A stretch of 64,000 nucleotides of DNA from Rhizobium leguminosarum (GTDB taxonomy: Bacteria > Pseudomonadota > Alphaproteobacteria > Rhizobiales > Rhizobiaceae): assembly GCF_017876795.1 (NCBI RefSeq), contig NZ_JAGIOR010000001.1, forward strand, positions 3,808,501-3,872,500. The letters are read 5' to 3'. The notes under the pieces were generated by a model, which worked only from the letters and a program-made list of their open reading frames with translations, was not told where the DNA came from and did no database searches. The translations under genes were made by a program, and so were the position numbers. Below, piece after piece: positions 45,689 through 56,390 of the stretch. Within the stretch, counting starts at the first letter, position 1; each line of letters starts with the position of its first letter.

Positions 45689-46933
45689 ATGATGATACCA
45701 CCCTTTCTGTCGATCGATCCGGCCAGCCGCCACGTCTCGCTGGACGCCCGCAATCCGGCCTTCTACGGCAATCCGAATGCCGCCTATGCCGCCCTTCACG
45801 CCCATTGTCCGACGTTTTACTGGAACGAGCAGAAGCAGTGGTTCTTCACCGGTTACGACCATGTGAACGGGCTGCTGCGCGACCGCCGCTTCGGCCGGCA
45901 GATCCTGCATATCGCCAGCCGCGACGAGCTCGGGCTTGCCGAGCCGATGCCGCATCTTGCCAGTTTCGACCTCTCGGAACGTTATTCCCTGCTCGAACTC
46001 GAACCGCCGGAGCACACACGGCTGCGCACGCTCGTCAACCGTGCCTTCGTCTCCCGCCATGTCGAAAAGATGAAACCGGAACTTGCCGAGCTTGCCAACC
46101 GGCTAATCGACGGCTTCGCCGACAAGGGCGAGGTCGAACTGCTCTCGGCCTTTGCCGACATCATCCCGGTGACGATGATCGCCCGGATGATCGGCATCCC
46201 GGAGGAGATGGGGCCGCAGTTGCTCGCCTGGTCGCACGCCTATGTCCGCATGTACATGTTCGGCCGCACGCGCGCGCAGGAGGAAGAGGCGGAACGGGCG
46301 GCGAAGGAATTTTCCGACTATGTCCGGACTGTCATCGCGGAACGCCGAGCCGAGCCGCGCGATGACCTGCTCACCCACATGATCCACACCGAGCACAAGG
46401 GTCAGTATCTCACAGAGGAGGAGCTGATCTCGACGACGATCGTGCTACTCAATGCCGGGCACGAGGCGACCGTCCACCAGATCGGCAATTCGGTGCGCAT
46501 CATCCTCGACAGCGGCTTAGATCCGGCGGAACTCTTCCGCGACGAGGCGGCGACGGAGCGCACAGTCGAGGAAACCCTGCGCATCTGCGCGCCGGTCCAC
46601 ATCTTCCAGCGCTGGGCCCTCGAACCGGCCGAAATCGACGGTATCTGCTTCCAGCGCGGCGACAAGGTCAGCCTCATTCTCGCCGCCGCCAATCTCGATC
46701 CGGCGAAATTCACCGATCCGCTGGCCTTCCGGCCCGACCGCAACGAGGCGCCAAACCTCTCCTTCGGCGCCGGCATCCATTTCTGCATCGGCGCACCGCT
46801 GGCGCGGCTGGAGCTCAACGTCGTGCTGCCGATCCTATTCGAACGGCTTGCCGGCCTGAGGCTGGCGAAGACGCCTGAAGTCAAGGACGTCTACCATTTC
46901 CACGGGTTGGACCGGCTGGATCTGCAATGGTGA
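45689..46933 (+). CDS. Cytochrome P450
   Basis: Haem-thiolate monooxygenase, 414 residues, soluble bacterial type. The I-helix is LLNAGHEATVHQIGN; the ExxR motif is in EETLRICAP. The haem-binding loop FGAGIHFCIGAPLARLE carries the axial Cys. Two adjacent ATGs at the start (45689, 45692). Substrate unknown; no ferredoxin or reductase gene is adjacent. Confidence 0.95.
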   Translation: MMIPPFLSIDPASRHVSLDARNPAFYGNPNAAYAALHAHCPTFYWNEQKQWFFTGYDHVNGLLRDRRFGRQILHIASRDELGLAEPMPHLASFDLSERYSLLELEPPEHTRLRTLVNRAFVSRHVEKMKPELAELANRLIDGFADKGEVELLSAFADIIPVTMIARMIGIPEEMGPQLLAWSHAYVRMYMFGRTRAQEEEAERAAKEFSDYVRTVIAERRAEPRDDLLTHMIHTEHKGQYLTEEELISTTIVLLNAGHEATVHQIGNSVRIILDSGLDPAELFRDEAATERTVEETLRICAPVHIFQRWALEPAEIDGICFQRGDKVSLILAAANLDPAKFTDPLAFRPDRNEAPNLSFGAGIHFCIGAPLARLELNVVLPILFERLAGLRLAKTPEVKDVYHFHGLDRLDLQW

Positions 46934-46949
46934 TCCACCCGCTCGCAGA

Positions 46950-47144
46950 TTAGCCGTAACGGCCGGTGATGTCGTCTTCCGTGCGCTTGACCTTCGGCGA
47001 CTGGAAAATCTCAGCGGTCGGGCCGTATTCGATCAGCTCGCCGAGATACATGAAGGCGGTGTTGTCGGAGATGCGGCTTGCCTGCTGCATGTTGTGGGTG
47101 ACGATAACGATGGTGAAGTCGCCCTCAGCCGGGCGACCCATCAA
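46950..47144 (-). pseudogene. pstB: C-terminal remnant of phosphate ABC transporter ATPase PstB
   Basis: About 53 recognisable residues: [40 protein letters not shown] and [10 protein letters not shown]. These match only the H-loop and C-terminus of PstB. Walker A, signature and Walker B are missing; the sequence breaks near 47125 just before the next gene. A rearrangement scar, and not a functional gene. Confidence 0.85.
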
Positions 47145-47151
47145 TCGCGCA

Positions 47152-49281
47152 TCATGCGGCCGAGTCTTCCTGCAGCCTGTCGGATATGTCGTGCGCCGAC
47201 ATAGGTCTTCCCAGCAGATAGCCTTGAAGCTGATCGCAGCCGGCCTCTCGTAAGATCGCCGCCTGGCGGCTATTTTCGATACCCTCAGCGGTCACGGGAA
47301 TCTGCAGGGCGGTCGCCAGGGAAATGGTCGCCCGAAGGACATCGGCGCCGTGGGCGCCTTCATCGAGAGCGGATACAAGCGAGCGATCGATCTTCATGCG
47401 ATCGAACCCGAACTGCCGCAAAGCGCCAATGCTGGCGTAGCCGCAGCCAAAGTCATCGAGCGCGAATTTTATCCCGACGCGCTTGAGCTGGTCTATCGAC
47501 CGCCGGGCCTGATCCGGATTTGTCATCAGAACGCCTTCAGTGATTTCCAAGGTCAGGCGCTTTGGATCGAAATTGAGCTCCTGCAGGACCGAAATCACCT
47601 CGGCGGCAAATTCGGGATTGCAGAGCTGGATTGGCGAGACGTTGACCGACAATGCCAAATCGGGCCAGCTCTCGGCATGTTCGATCGATGTTCTCAGCAT
47701 GTGAACGCCGAGCGCGTCGATGAGGCCGCACCTCTCGGCGAGAGGGATGAAAATCTCCGGGCTGATGTTTCCTGCTGACGTTCGCCAGCGTGCCAGCGCT
47801 TCAAGACCGGTGACAGCGCCTGTCGTGGCAGAGACGAGCGGCTGGAAAACGGCCTCGATCGCACCAGTGCTGATTGCGTGCTTCAACAGACCTTCCAGTT
47901 CGGCGACCCGTTGGCGTTCCTCGTCCAGTTCGGGGTCGTATTCGATCGCCTGGCCTCTGCCATTTGCCTTGGCACTATAGAGAGCCATATCCGCTCTGCG
48001 GAGAAGCTCCAAGGGCTCGATTTCCCCGTCGCTCGCGGCAGCTCCGATGCTTGCTCCAACTTCGATTGTTCGTCCGTCGATTTTGAAAGGCTCGGCAAAC
48101 AGCGCCAGAACGGTCTTTTCCATGTCCTCGCAGGTGGCGGACCCAATATGCACCAGCGCAAATTCGTCGCCTCCCAACCGGGCCACGGCAACGACTTCGG
48201 GGTGGCAGGCCACCAGCGCGTTCGAGACCAGTCGGATCAAATCGTCGCCGACCGCATGCCCCCAGGCATCATTGACGGCCTTGAAGCCATCAAGGTCGAC
48301 CAGATAGAGCCGTAATGGCGAAGAGCCCGAACTCTCCAACTCTTCCAGCAGGCCGAGAAGTCCATGCCTGTTCAACAGGCCGCTCAGGCTGTCATGGCTG
48401 GCTTCGAAAAGCGCTGTTTCCGCCAACTGGCGCAGGCGCCGTGCCTCGGACGCCCCGACCATCAGAACGCCAATCAGGAACAGCGCAAGAATGGCGACGG
48501 CGGCCGCAACATAGGGCGTGACTTGATGAAACACAGTGCTTCCCGGCGCTTTGCTCGGCCATACGAGGTAGCCGATGACGGCGCCTTTCATGTCCGTGAT
48601 CGGCGTGTTCAGAAATTCCGGCCTGGGCTTCGTCTCAAGGTGCAAGCCTTCGAGTTCATGTTCGTTCGAGAGCGCGTCGAGAACAGCAGGGGTGAATTCC
48701 TTGTAGAAGGTCAACACGCTGAGCTTCGGAAGCTCTCCGGAGGCTTCGAAGGGCTGGATTGCCTGCGATGCGAGCAGGGCGATACCGCTTTCGGTCTTGA
48801 TGAAGTTGACCATCGGCGCCCGCTCGGGATCGGCAGATGCGTTGATCTGCCGATAAAAGCCTTCGCCGAAAAAGGCACTCGGCTCGAAGGGCTTGCCCTT
48901 GGCATATGCCGAGACGATCGAAGACCGGTCAGGGCCGATGACAATCGCGCCGTCATAGAGCGCGTAATCCTCGCTGGTCTTTCCCCAATTTTCATAGGCC
49001 CAATCGGCGGCTGTAGGAGATGAGGCCGCACTATAGGCATCGTCCCATATGGCATTGTCCGTCGTCGTCCCGCTCAGACGAGCCATAAAGGCTCCGATCG
49101 CCGCGCGGGCGGCGCGCGTGGCCCGCGCATCGTCGATCTCATTCGCCGACCGGGTCATCGTGACGACGACGTGTGCCATCAGGCCGGTCAGGATGAGGGC
49201 GACGACAAGGAAACAGACCGTTGTCGCAATGATGGAAAAGGTCTGGGTGCGAACGTGCCTACCTGCAAGATTCGACGACAT
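47152..49281 (-). CDS. CHASE4-GGDEF-EAL signalling protein
   Basis: 709 residues from ATG 49281. An N-terminal membrane helix ([21 protein letters not shown]) precedes a periplasmic sensor of CHASE4 type ([25 protein letters not shown]) and a second helix near 265. The GGDEF domain has RLGGDEF and the EAL domain begins [21 protein letters not shown]. Key EAL residues ([30 protein letters not shown]) are intact, so it may both make and degrade c-di-GMP. Confidence 0.92.
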   Translation of the reverse strand: MSSNLAGRHVRTQTFSIIATTVCFLVVALILTGLMAHVVVTMTRSANEIDDARATRAARAAIGAFMARLSGTTTDNAIWDDAYSAASSPTAADWAYENWGKTSEDYALYDGAIVIGPDRSSIVSAYAKGKPFEPSAFFGEGFYRQINASADPERAPMVNFIKTESGIALLASQAIQPFEASGELPKLSVLTFYKEFTPAVLDALSNEHELEGLHLETKPRPEFLNTPITDMKGAVIGYLVWPSKAPGSTVFHQVTPYVAAAVAILALFLIGVLMVGASEARRLRQLAETALFEASHDSLSGLLNRHGLLGLLEELESSGSSPLRLYLVDLDGFKAVNDAWGHAVGDDLIRLVSNALVACHPEVVAVARLGGDEFALVHIGSATCEDMEKTVLALFAEPFKIDGRTIEVGASIGAAASDGEIEPLELLRRADMALYSAKANGRGQAIEYDPELDEERQRVAELEGLLKHAISTGAIEAVFQPLVSATTGAVTGLEALARWRTSAGNISPEIFIPLAERCGLIDALGVHMLRTSIEHAESWPDLALSVNVSPIQLCNPEFAAEVISVLQELNFDPKRLTLEITEGVLMTNPDQARRSIDQLKRVGIKFALDDFGCGYASIGALRQFGFDRMKIDRSLVSALDEGAHGADVLRATISLATALQIPVTAEGIENSRQAAILREAGCDQLQGYLLGRPMSAHDISDRLQEDSAA

Positions 49282-49510
49282 GCATATTCCGCAAAAGATT
49301 AATTGCAAGGCCATGTCTGTGGGGACGGCAGGAGACATCATGTCCGCAATGCGCTGCGGATAAGATATAGCATTTTAACGATGTAGGCACGATTAATGGG
49401 ATTGGTTAAAAGCGTTCTATCCGGCAAAGAAGCGCAGCCATTAGCAGAAAGACGGGCCGTCATCGCCGCAAATCGGCACAGACACGCCATCGTCGGTTTG
49501 CCGGCGCGGC

Positions 49511-49855
49511 TTAAACCTTGATTACATAATCCTTGCGAGTCGTTTCAACGACTTCCCACGTTCCTTTGAAGCCGGGTCTCAAGATCATCCGGTCGCCCAT
49601 CTCCAGATGAACCGGCTCACCGCCCTCCTCCGTGACGATCGAATAGCCGGACAGCAGGCTGAAATATTCCCATTCCTCATAGACGATCCGCCACTTGCCC
49701 GGCGTCGCCTCCCAGATGCCGGAATAGATCCCGCCTTCGGCCTCCTCCAGGTTCCAGGTGCGGAATTGCGGATCGCCTGAAATGATCCGGCCGGGCTCAG
49801 GGGCGCCGAACTCGGGTTCGACGCCGTCGATGCTGAAGGTGATGAAATTTGCCAT
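49511..49855 (-). CDS. Cupin-fold protein (DUF861/cupin_3 type)
   Basis: 114 residues with EAEGGIYSGIWEATPGKWRIVYEEWEYF and GDRMILRPGFKGTWEVVETTRKDYV, typical of the single-domain cupin_3 family (related to EutQ and ureidoglycine aminohydrolase-like proteins). No signal peptide. Stands alone. Confidence 0.85.
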   Translation of the reverse strand: MANFITFSIDGVEPEFGAPEPGRIISGDPQFRTWNLEEAEGGIYSGIWEATPGKWRIVYEEWEYFSLLSGYSIVTEEGGEPVHLEMGDRMILRPGFKGTWEVVETTRKDYVIKV

Positions 49856-50015
49856 GGTCGCGAACCTCTCTGATATCCTGTCCTTCGCAGCAAACGTCGG
49901 AATTTGCGATTCAGGAATTCATTGCAAATGTCCTAATCAGTATTGGCGAGGCTGCCATCCTTTATCGAACATTGGCCAAACTGTATATTTCCAGGCCTTG
50001 GTACCGGAGGTCGAT

Positions 50016-50755
50016 ATGGGCAGAAGGCTTACCACTATTTTGGCTGCGGACGTCGCGCAGTACAGCCGGCATGTCGAAAATGATGAATTTGCCACTCTGT
50101 CTCATTGGAAAAACTCCGCGAAATCATGGACGCGATTATCCGGAGACATGAGGGGTCAATCGCAAATACCGCTGGTGACAGCGTCATTGCTGTCTTCGAC
50201 AGCGCCGTCGAGGCGGTTCTCGCTGCCATCGATATCCAGGCGGCGCACAAGACCTACAGTGAAACCGTACCTCCGGCGCAACGCCTGAAATATCGGATCG
50301 GAATCAACATCGGCGATGTCACTGTGCAGCCGAACGGCGACGTCCTTGGAGGCGGAGTGAATATTGCGGCCAGATTGGAGTCGATCGCCCAACCGGGCGG
50401 CATATGCCTTACTGAAAGCGTCTTCGAGCAGGTTGACCGAAAATTGCCCACCGACCTCAAAAAGATCGGGGAACATTATGTCAAGAACCTTGCGAAACCG
50501 ATCAGCGTTTATGCGATATCCGACGCCGATGAGAGCCTCATGGCGTTATCGAAAAGAAAGTCCGCCGCATTTATTCGAAAGCCGGCATTTCTGGCTGGGC
50601 TGGCAATCTTGACGGTGGCGGCTTTCGGAGCCTCGGTCTTTCTCCTGACGCAGCAACGGACGCCGGAGTGGGCGCAACGGGCATACAAATGTCGCACCCG
50701 ACGTGCCGCAGCCGCGAGGCTAAGGCATTTTTGCTTCACGCCCAGAATGCCTTGA
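50016..50755 (+). pseudogene. Class III adenylate cyclase, frameshifted and truncated
   Basis: Starts MGRRLTTILAADVAQYSRHV with a good CGGAGG ribosome site, then loses frame near 50105 (CATTGG for CATTTGG) and continues as EKLREIMDAIIRRHEGSI, GDSVIAVFDSAVEAVLAAIDIQ, GINIGDVTVQPNGDVLGGGVNIAARLESIA. A membrane helix (AFLAGLAILTVAAFGASVFLL) follows, then only about 35 residues of unrelated sequence. The usual C-terminal TolB/TPR part is missing. Confidence 0.8.
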
Positions 50756-51110
50756 TGGAGTGGGCTACGTCGTGAGCGACGGCAATGCCCTCCTCCGCGA
50801 CGGATCGACAGCGGAAAGGCGTTCTGGTGCCCAACGTCAATGCCGGTCGACGTTCCGACAAAGCCACGAACTGGAGGTTGCATTTCGACCACAATTTCGC
50901 CATTAGGGCGTCCTGCCGTCGGCCATAATCGCAACAAAGGCCGATGCAGCTTAGGGCGCTCCGATACGAGATCGTAGAGCGCCCACTCCTTTCCTTCGGC
51001 ATACCTTCACACCTGGTCACGCAGGGTAATCAATCGTCAATTACGAATTTGGAATATACGTGTACGGTGCCCCCTTGGGGATTGCCATCCCTGCCCTGAG
51101 GTCGACGATA
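50756..51110. other. Intergenic, possibly decayed sequence
   Basis: No supported gene. Several overlapping ORFs lack family features and ribosome sites. Probably the remains of the cyclase 3' region or an insertion. Confidence 0.45.
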
Positions 51111-51377
51111 ATGGACTGGGACGCAACCTCTGCATTCACACCCGTCGGGCTGACTCTGCGCGGCCAGCCAGCTCACAGGATCGTACGGACCCTCGGCGAC
51201 GCGGCATATATGCTGCTCAAGGACTGGCCTTCCGATGACGGCGAAGAATATGTCACTGCGGTGAAGGCTTGCGTCGATGCGATCAGCGGTCAGATCGCTC
51301 CGGAGCAATTTTGGGACGCGTTTTTGCGTGCTGCTGATGAGGCGGGAATCGCTGCGCTCACTGTCGTTCACCGATGA
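51111..51377 (+). CDS. DUF982 family protein
   Basis: 88 residues from ATG 51111 (MDWDATSAFTPVGLTLRGQP). RIVRTLGDAAYMLLKDWPSDDGEEYVTAVKACVDAISG and FLRAADEAGI match the DUF982 family, which is expanded in rhizobia and of unknown function. An in-frame upstream start at 51060 is less likely. Confidence 0.75.
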   Translation: MDWDATSAFTPVGLTLRGQPAHRIVRTLGDAAYMLLKDWPSDDGEEYVTAVKACVDAISGQIAPEQFWDAFLRAADEAGIAALTVVHR

Positions 51378-51408
51378 CAACTGGAAGGAAAACGACAAAA
51401 AAAGGGGG

Positions 51409-51607
51409 CACCGATTACAACTGAGATTGGAACTATTCGTCGAAACGCCTGAGACATCGCCGATTTCTATCAGCGGGTTCTGGGCTTTGAAGTTCGGGGT
51501 TCGGCGGTGGACTCGGCATCGAGATCGTCTTGAGCGTCGCTGATGTCGACGATGCCTATCGCAGGGCAAAAGCCGATGACGGCAATCGAGAGGCAAGTCA
51601 CCCATCG
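51409..51607 (+). pseudogene. Glyoxalase/VOC-family remnant
   Basis: Fragments LELFVETPE, DIADFYQRVLGFEV and GIEIVLSVADVDDAYRRA occur in three successive frames, with single-base losses near 51453 and 51502. They resemble the start and middle of a VOC dioxygenase-type domain. The C-terminal half is missing, and the remnant runs into the neighbouring cyclase gene. Confidence 0.6.
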
Positions 51608-53365
51608 TCAGGTATTGCGGCGGTTGGCTAATCCGACCTCACGTAGTCCATTGGCGAATTGGTTCAGTGCCTCGGCTCCATTGATCCAGGCTTCACTCGC
51701 GAGGACCGATGGTTCGAAGTCCGGATACCGTCTTGTCATCTCCTCCACGACTTTTTCGGCGTCGTTCTTCCGCCCGACTCCTGCCAGGCAAAGCGCCTCG
51801 AACAAGCGGGTAGTCGGGGTGTCTGGAGAACCTGAAACTGCCTCAAGGCCAGACGCGTAGTCGCGGACGAAGTAGCAGACTCGAAGCTTGTTCATGTAAT
51901 ACCAGCTTGGAGGAAATGGATGGAGCCGCAGCGCGCGGTCGATGACCTGCAACGCCTCATTGGGTCTGCCCAGAATGCCCGCCACGTATTTTGCAATCAG
52001 CGTCATGGCGTCGGCATTGGTTCGACCGCTCGCCAGTGCCTGCTCAAAAGCCGCCTTCGCCGCCACGCTATTGCCATCCTCAAAGTACATGTCGCCTACC
52101 TCGATCTTTACCAGCGGGTCGTTTGGATCGAGGTCTGCAGCTTTGAAAATTGCGCGCCGCCGTTCCTGCCGTGCGAAGTGGATGTCACTCTGCCAAAAGT
52201 TGGTCGCCACGTGCTCCCAGCAATAGGCCAGGACGAGCCAGCCGCGGGCGAATTTCGGGTCGAGCGCCAAGCTTCTCTGCAAGAAATCGATAGATTCCAG
52301 TGTCCTTTCCCGGTCGAATGTCCTCTCACCCTCGAGACCGAGCAGGAAGAGTTCGAAGCTTTCGAGTGTCGCCGGCCGCCTTCTGCCCAAACGGGCGAGG
52401 TGAGCACGCACGACTGCGCCTTCCATCCCGCAGACACTGCCAGCTACGGCCTCGACTACGGCATCCTCCAGATCGAAAAGGTCGCCTTCCGATCGATCCA
52501 GCCGTCCCGCCCAGACGTGAACTCCAGTTTCGGAGTCAACGAGTTGGACGTTAAGACGGATTTTCGAGCTTGAGACCTGTATGCTTCCAATGAGCAGGTA
52601 GTCGGCACCGAGGGATCGGCCGACGTCGCGGAGGTCCACCGATTTCCCTTTGAAGGCGAAGGTCGAGGAACATGCGATGACCGCCATCTCGCCGTGCCGG
52701 ACGAGATCGGTGATAATTTCTTCCACGATCCCGTCTGCAATCCGTTCCCAGCGATCGTCGACCGCGAAGCTGGTGAAGGGCAGGACTGCGATCGACGGTT
52801 TTTCTGTAGCTGATCGCCTTGCTGAAATAGACGTAGTTGCCGCCTGTTCGTAGCCGTCGAGGATTATGTGATAGATGTGGATCGGTCGATCTATATTCTT
52901 CAGTGATTGCTCGCCCATGTCCTCGAAGGCGAGATCAAGCCTTTTGTCGACCTGATCACGGACAGCAGATGAGACTGCGACACCGCCCGGTTTGGCGAAC
53001 CCTTCAATCCGCGCGGCGATATTGACGGCGTCCCCGTAAAGATTTCCGGCCTCGACCATGACATCGCCGAGGTTGATGCCGATCCGGAATTGCATTTTCC
53101 GGTCGCCTGGCAGGTCGAACGGTAATTGAGACAGGCTCGTCTGAATTTGGACTGAGGCCCGCACCGCCTCGACAGAACTGCCAAACTCAGCGATGACGCC
53201 GTCCCCAGCTTCACCGAATATCCTTCCGCCGTGTTTTTCGATTAGTCTGCCAATGGTGTCGCGGCAGACCCGAAAAGCGCCGAGCGTACGCTCTTCGTCA
53301 GCCCCCATGAGGTGACTATAGCCGACCACGTCGGCCGAAAGAACGGTGGTAAGGCGACGCCCCAT
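51608..53365 (-). CDS. Class III adenylate/guanylate cyclase with TolB-like and TPR domains
   Basis: 585 residues. The cyclase domain (1-170) has the metal Asp in VLSADVVGYSHLM, GEAGDGVIAEF and GINLGDVMVEAGNLYGDAVNIAARIE. A TolB N-like domain follows (IAVLPFTSFAVDD ... GVHVWAGRLD). Several TPR units then fill residues 330-570. Cytosolic. Such proteins are numerous in rhizobia and produce cAMP in response to unknown signals. Confidence 0.92.
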   Translation of the reverse strand: MGRRLTTVLSADVVGYSHLMGADEERTLGAFRVCRDTIGRLIEKHGGRIFGEAGDGVIAEFGSSVEAVRASVQIQTSLSQLPFDLPGDRKMQFRIGINLGDVMVEAGNLYGDAVNIAARIEGFAKPGGVAVSSAVRDQVDKRLDLAFEDMGEQSLKNIDRPIHIYHIILDGYEQAATTSISARRSATEKPSIAVLPFTSFAVDDRWERIADGIVEEIITDLVRHGEMAVIACSSTFAFKGKSVDLRDVGRSLGADYLLIGSIQVSSSKIRLNVQLVDSETGVHVWAGRLDRSEGDLFDLEDAVVEAVAGSVCGMEGAVVRAHLARLGRRRPATLESFELFLLGLEGERTFDRERTLESIDFLQRSLALDPKFARGWLVLAYCWEHVATNFWQSDIHFARQERRRAIFKAADLDPNDPLVKIEVGDMYFEDGNSVAAKAAFEQALASGRTNADAMTLIAKYVAGILGRPNEALQVIDRALRLHPFPPSWYYMNKLRVCYFVRDYASGLEAVSGSPDTPTTRLFEALCLAGVGRKNDAEKVVEEMTRRYPDFEPSVLASEAWINGAEALNQFANGLREVGLANRRNT

Positions 53366-53521
53366 CGCTCACTCCGCCTGTTTGGAGGGGAGAGTATCAC
53401 GTCAAAGTCGTGGGCGCATCCATGGCGATCCGGGAGCCACATCAGGGCGCATGCCGTGCCAAGCCTACCTCTTCTGAGGATCGGCTTGCCCTATTGCGAG
53501 GCTCTCAACAGCGCTTACGCC

Positions 53522-53970
53522 TCAGTCATATAGATCGTCGTATCGAACCAGAGTCTCGACGGCCTGTTCGTACTGCTTGCGGTCGAACTCAAACGGGCCA
53601 AAGCTCGAATAATTCCGGCTTGGCCGATGCGGCTGGCTGAACCCATCCCAATTAACCTTGTCGTCGTCCACGCGAACGTGGGCGATCAGGGGCCAACACC
53701 CCACCTCACCGCAGTCACATGACAAGATATAAATTTCGCCCGGTCCATCGCCGGTTACGGGCGCTTCCTGACCATGGAAGTAGCTCCGCAGCGGACCGAA
53801 GCGATAGAATGAGGGTATGAGCCACCATAGCCACCAGCGGGATCGCGGTAGCCAGCGGCTTCTTCGAAAGCAGCCACAAGCTGATCTAGTCCCACGCCAT
53901 CCACGCACGGAAGAACGGCAACCGTGTGTTCGTCCACATTTTCAAACTTGAAGCTGAGAACGTTTGTCAT
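53522..53970 (-). pseudogene. Conserved hypothetical protein, frameshifted
   Basis: The N-terminal frame from ATG 53970 (MTNVLSFKFENVDEHTVAVLP) ends abruptly near 53820. The continuation (LIPSFYRFGPLRSYFHGQEA ... CDCGEVGCWPLIAHVRV ... FDRKQYEQAVETLVRY) is one frame away. Adding one base in GGC/GCC near 53820 gives a 149-residue protein. The CDCGEVGCWPL motif suggests a small Cys-rich fold seen in uncharacterised bacterial proteins. Confidence 0.65.
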
Positions 53971-54134
53971 GCACCACGCATAGAACCAGCCAGCGCTCGA
54001 GGTCAATTTCACATTATCAGTTTCTTCGCCTGAATTTGGCGTTCAACATTCAGCCCCGAACGGGTCGCAGTCCGCCATAGTGACGCCATAGAGTTGGGAC
54101 CAATACTGCTTTTATAACAACCGGGTGGCGAAGA

Positions 54135-54393
54135 ATGAGATTGCTGGTTCTCCGTGCTGCGGCCCTCTTTCTGACAGCGGCGCATGCCCAAGCCAAGTTT
54201 ACGCGCCGTATGATGGATATGATGGATACGATGAATACGATGGCTATGGGTATGATGACCCTTACAGCCCGTATCCCCTCCTCCCTACTACGAGCCAGAA
54301 CCTGGTTATCGGGAACCTTTGCAAGAGCGGCGCGAGCCATCGACGCGAACTGGAATCAGATCTTCGAGAGCGCCTGTTCGAGATCGGCGATGA
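54135..54393 (+). pseudogene. Exported Tyr/Asp/Gly/Pro-rich small protein, twice frameshifted
   Basis: MRLLVLRAAALFLTAAHAQA is a signal peptide. The next frame reads QVYAPYDGYDGYDEYDGYGY, and a third reads PPPYYEPEPGYREPLQERRE. Each shift is cured by one added C (near 54194 and 54275). The corrected product would be a low-complexity exported protein of about 86 residues. Its 3' end overlaps the end of the converging metY gene. Confidence 0.55.
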
Positions 54394-55639
54394 TGTCCTT
54401 GACGTCCTCGATGCCGACGGAAAGGCGCACTACGTCCGGCCCGGCGCCGGCTGAGGTTTTCTGCTCGTCGCTCAACTGACGGTGCGTCGTCGAGGCAGGA
54501 TGGATGACCAGCGAGCGGGTGTCGCCGATATTGGCAAGATGGGAGAAGAGCTGCAGCCCCTCGACCAGGGTCTTGCCCGCCTCATAGCCGCCCTCGACGC
54601 CGAAGGTGAAGACGGAGCCGGCGCCCTTCGGCGAGTAGCGCTGCTGCAGGGCGTGGTTGGGATCGTCCTCAAGGCCCGCATAATTCACCCAGGCGATCTT
54701 GCTGTGCGCCTTCAGCCACTTTGCGACGGCGATCGCATTGTCGCTGTGGCGCTGCATGCGCAGCGGCAGCGTCTCGATGCCGGTCAGGATCAGGAAGGCG
54801 TTGAAGGGCGAGATCGCCGGGCCAAGATCGCGCAGGCCGAGCACGCGGGCAGCGATCGCAAAGGCGAAATTGCCGAAGGTCGCGTGCAGGACCATGCCGT
54901 TATATTCCGGCCGCGGGCTCGACAGCATCGGGTAGTTGCCGGATTTCGACCAGTCGAAGGTGCCGCCATCGACGATGAGGCCGCCCATGGAATTGCCGTG
55001 GCCGCCGAGAAACTTCGTCAGCGAATGCACGACGATATCGGCGCCGTGCTCGATCGGGCGGATAAGATAGGGGGTTGCCATCGTATTGTCGACGATCAGC
55101 GGCAGGCCATTGCGATACGCGACCTCGGCAATGGCAGCGATGTCGACGAAGGTGCCGCCCGGATTGGCCAGGCTCTCGATGAAGATGCCGCGCGTCTTGT
55201 CGTCGATCTGGCTTTCGAAGCTTGCCGGATCGGCTGGATCGGCCCAGCGCACCTGCCAGCCGAAATTCTCGAATGCATGGCCGAACTGGTTGATCGAACC
55301 GCCATAGAGCCTGTTGGCGGCGATGAAATTCTCGCCGGGTCGCATGATGTTGTGGAAGACGATCACTTGCGCTGCATGGCCGGAGGCGACGGCAAGCGCC
55401 GCCGTGCCGCCCTCGAGCGCTGCGACGCGCTCCTCGAGCACGGCCTGCGTCGGGTTCATGATGCGGGTGTAGATGTTGCCGAAGGCCTGCAGGCCGAAGA
55501 GGGCTGCGGCATGATCGGAATCATTGAAGACGAAGGCGGTGGTCTGATAGATCGGCGTTACCCGCGCGCCGGTCGCCGGGTCGGGCTGGGCGCCGGCATG
55601 GATCGCCAACGTGTTGAATCCCGGATCGTTCTTGGCCAT
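54356..55639 (-). CDS. metY: O-acetylhomoserine sulfhydrylase
   Basis: PLP enzyme converting O-acetylhomoserine and sulfide to homocysteine in methionine synthesis. 427 residues from ATG 55639 ([16 protein letters not shown]). Motifs are [53 protein letters not shown] and the PLP Lys in [13 protein letters not shown]. Four upstream in-frame codons exist (55651). No SAM riboswitch was seen upstream. Confidence 0.95.
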   Translation of the reverse strand: MAKNDPGFNTLAIHAGAQPDPATGARVTPIYQTTAFVFNDSDHAAALFGLQAFGNIYTRIMNPTQAVLEERVAALEGGTAALAVASGHAAQVIVFHNIMRPGENFIAANRLYGGSINQFGHAFENFGWQVRWADPADPASFESQIDDKTRGIFIESLANPGGTFVDIAAIAEVAYRNGLPLIVDNTMATPYLIRPIEHGADIVVHSLTKFLGGHGNSMGGLIVDGGTFDWSKSGNYPMLSSPRPEYNGMVLHATFGNFAFAIAARVLGLRDLGPAISPFNAFLILTGIETLPLRMQRHSDNAIAVAKWLKAHSKIAWVNYAGLEDDPNHALQQRYSPKGAGSVFTFGVEGGYEAGKTLVEGLQLFSHLANIGDTRSLVIHPASTTHRQLSDEQKTSAGAGPDVVRLSVGIEDVKDIIADLEQALSKI

Positions 55640-55781
55640 GTCGTCCTCCACTTGTTGCTGACGGGCAGGATCATAGCCTGTCGCTTATGAATGTTAATCG
55701 CGATCCATTTCAACCCATGGGCGTTCGGTGGAAAATCCGTCTCAGCCGACTGCAACTCAAGCAATGAGCTGGGCAATGAGG

Positions 55782-56210
55782 TCAGGCAATGAGACGGGGA
55801 TACTCGATCGCCGGGCAGCGGTTCATCACCACTTTGATGCCCGCAGCCTCCGCCTTTGCAGCAGCCGCATCGTCACGGACGCCAAGCTGGGCCCAGATGA
55901 TCTGTGGCAACGGCCTCAGCGCCAACGCCTCCTCGATCACCCCATCCAGATATTCGGCGGCACGAAACACATCGACCATGTCGATCGGCACTGGAATGTC
56001 GGCGAGCCGGGCATAAACGGTGCGGCCCTGGATCTGTTTGCCCGCCTGCCCCGGGTTGACGGGAATGACCTCGTAGCCGCGCGACAGCAGATAGCCCATG
56101 ACGCCGTTGCTCGGCCGGGCCGGATTGGGCGAAGCGCCGGTCAGCGCGATGGTCTTTACCGAATGCAGGATTCCGGCGAGATAAACATCCGTATAGGCGT
56201 CGTGGTTCAT
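55782..56210 (-). CDS. CoA-binding domain protein
   Basis: 142 residues from ATG 56210 (MNHDAYTDVYLAGILHSVKT). A Rossmann fold of the succinyl-CoA-synthetase alpha type: IALTGASPNPARPSNGVMGYLLSRGYEVIPVNPG, then DMVDVFRAAEYLDGVIEEAL, IIWAQLGV and the C-terminal MNRCPAIEYPRL. Related to the YccU family. Exact role unknown. Confidence 0.9.
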   Translation of the reverse strand: MNHDAYTDVYLAGILHSVKTIALTGASPNPARPSNGVMGYLLSRGYEVIPVNPGQAGKQIQGRTVYARLADIPVPIDMVDVFRAAEYLDGVIEEALALRPLPQIIWAQLGVRDDAAAAKAEAAGIKVVMNRCPAIEYPRLIA

Positions 56211-56236
56211 GTTGCTTCTCCACTCCCGAAAGCCCA

Positions 56237-56282
56237 AGAGCATGATGCCGAAAAGTGTAGGCGGTTTTCGGACGACATCAGG
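56237..56282. repeat. Short palindromic intergenic repeat
   Basis: GAGCATGATGCCGAAAAGTG and CGGTTTTCGGACGACATCA form the two arms of an imperfect palindrome common between rhizobial genes. Confidence 0.5.
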
Positions 56283-56390
56283 CTCCCAAATTATTGATCT
56301 AGATCGGCCCGCAGTTTTTTTGCGTTGCCGTGAAACCGGCTGCGCGGCTTTTCCGTATATATGAATTGGGTGCTCCCGGAGGATGATTCG

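Noticed and set aside
55640..55760. SAM-II riboswitch upstream of metY
   Set aside because: The conserved SAM-II blocks (such as TGATTTAACCG and AAATGTAGCTAAA) are not present on the relevant strand.
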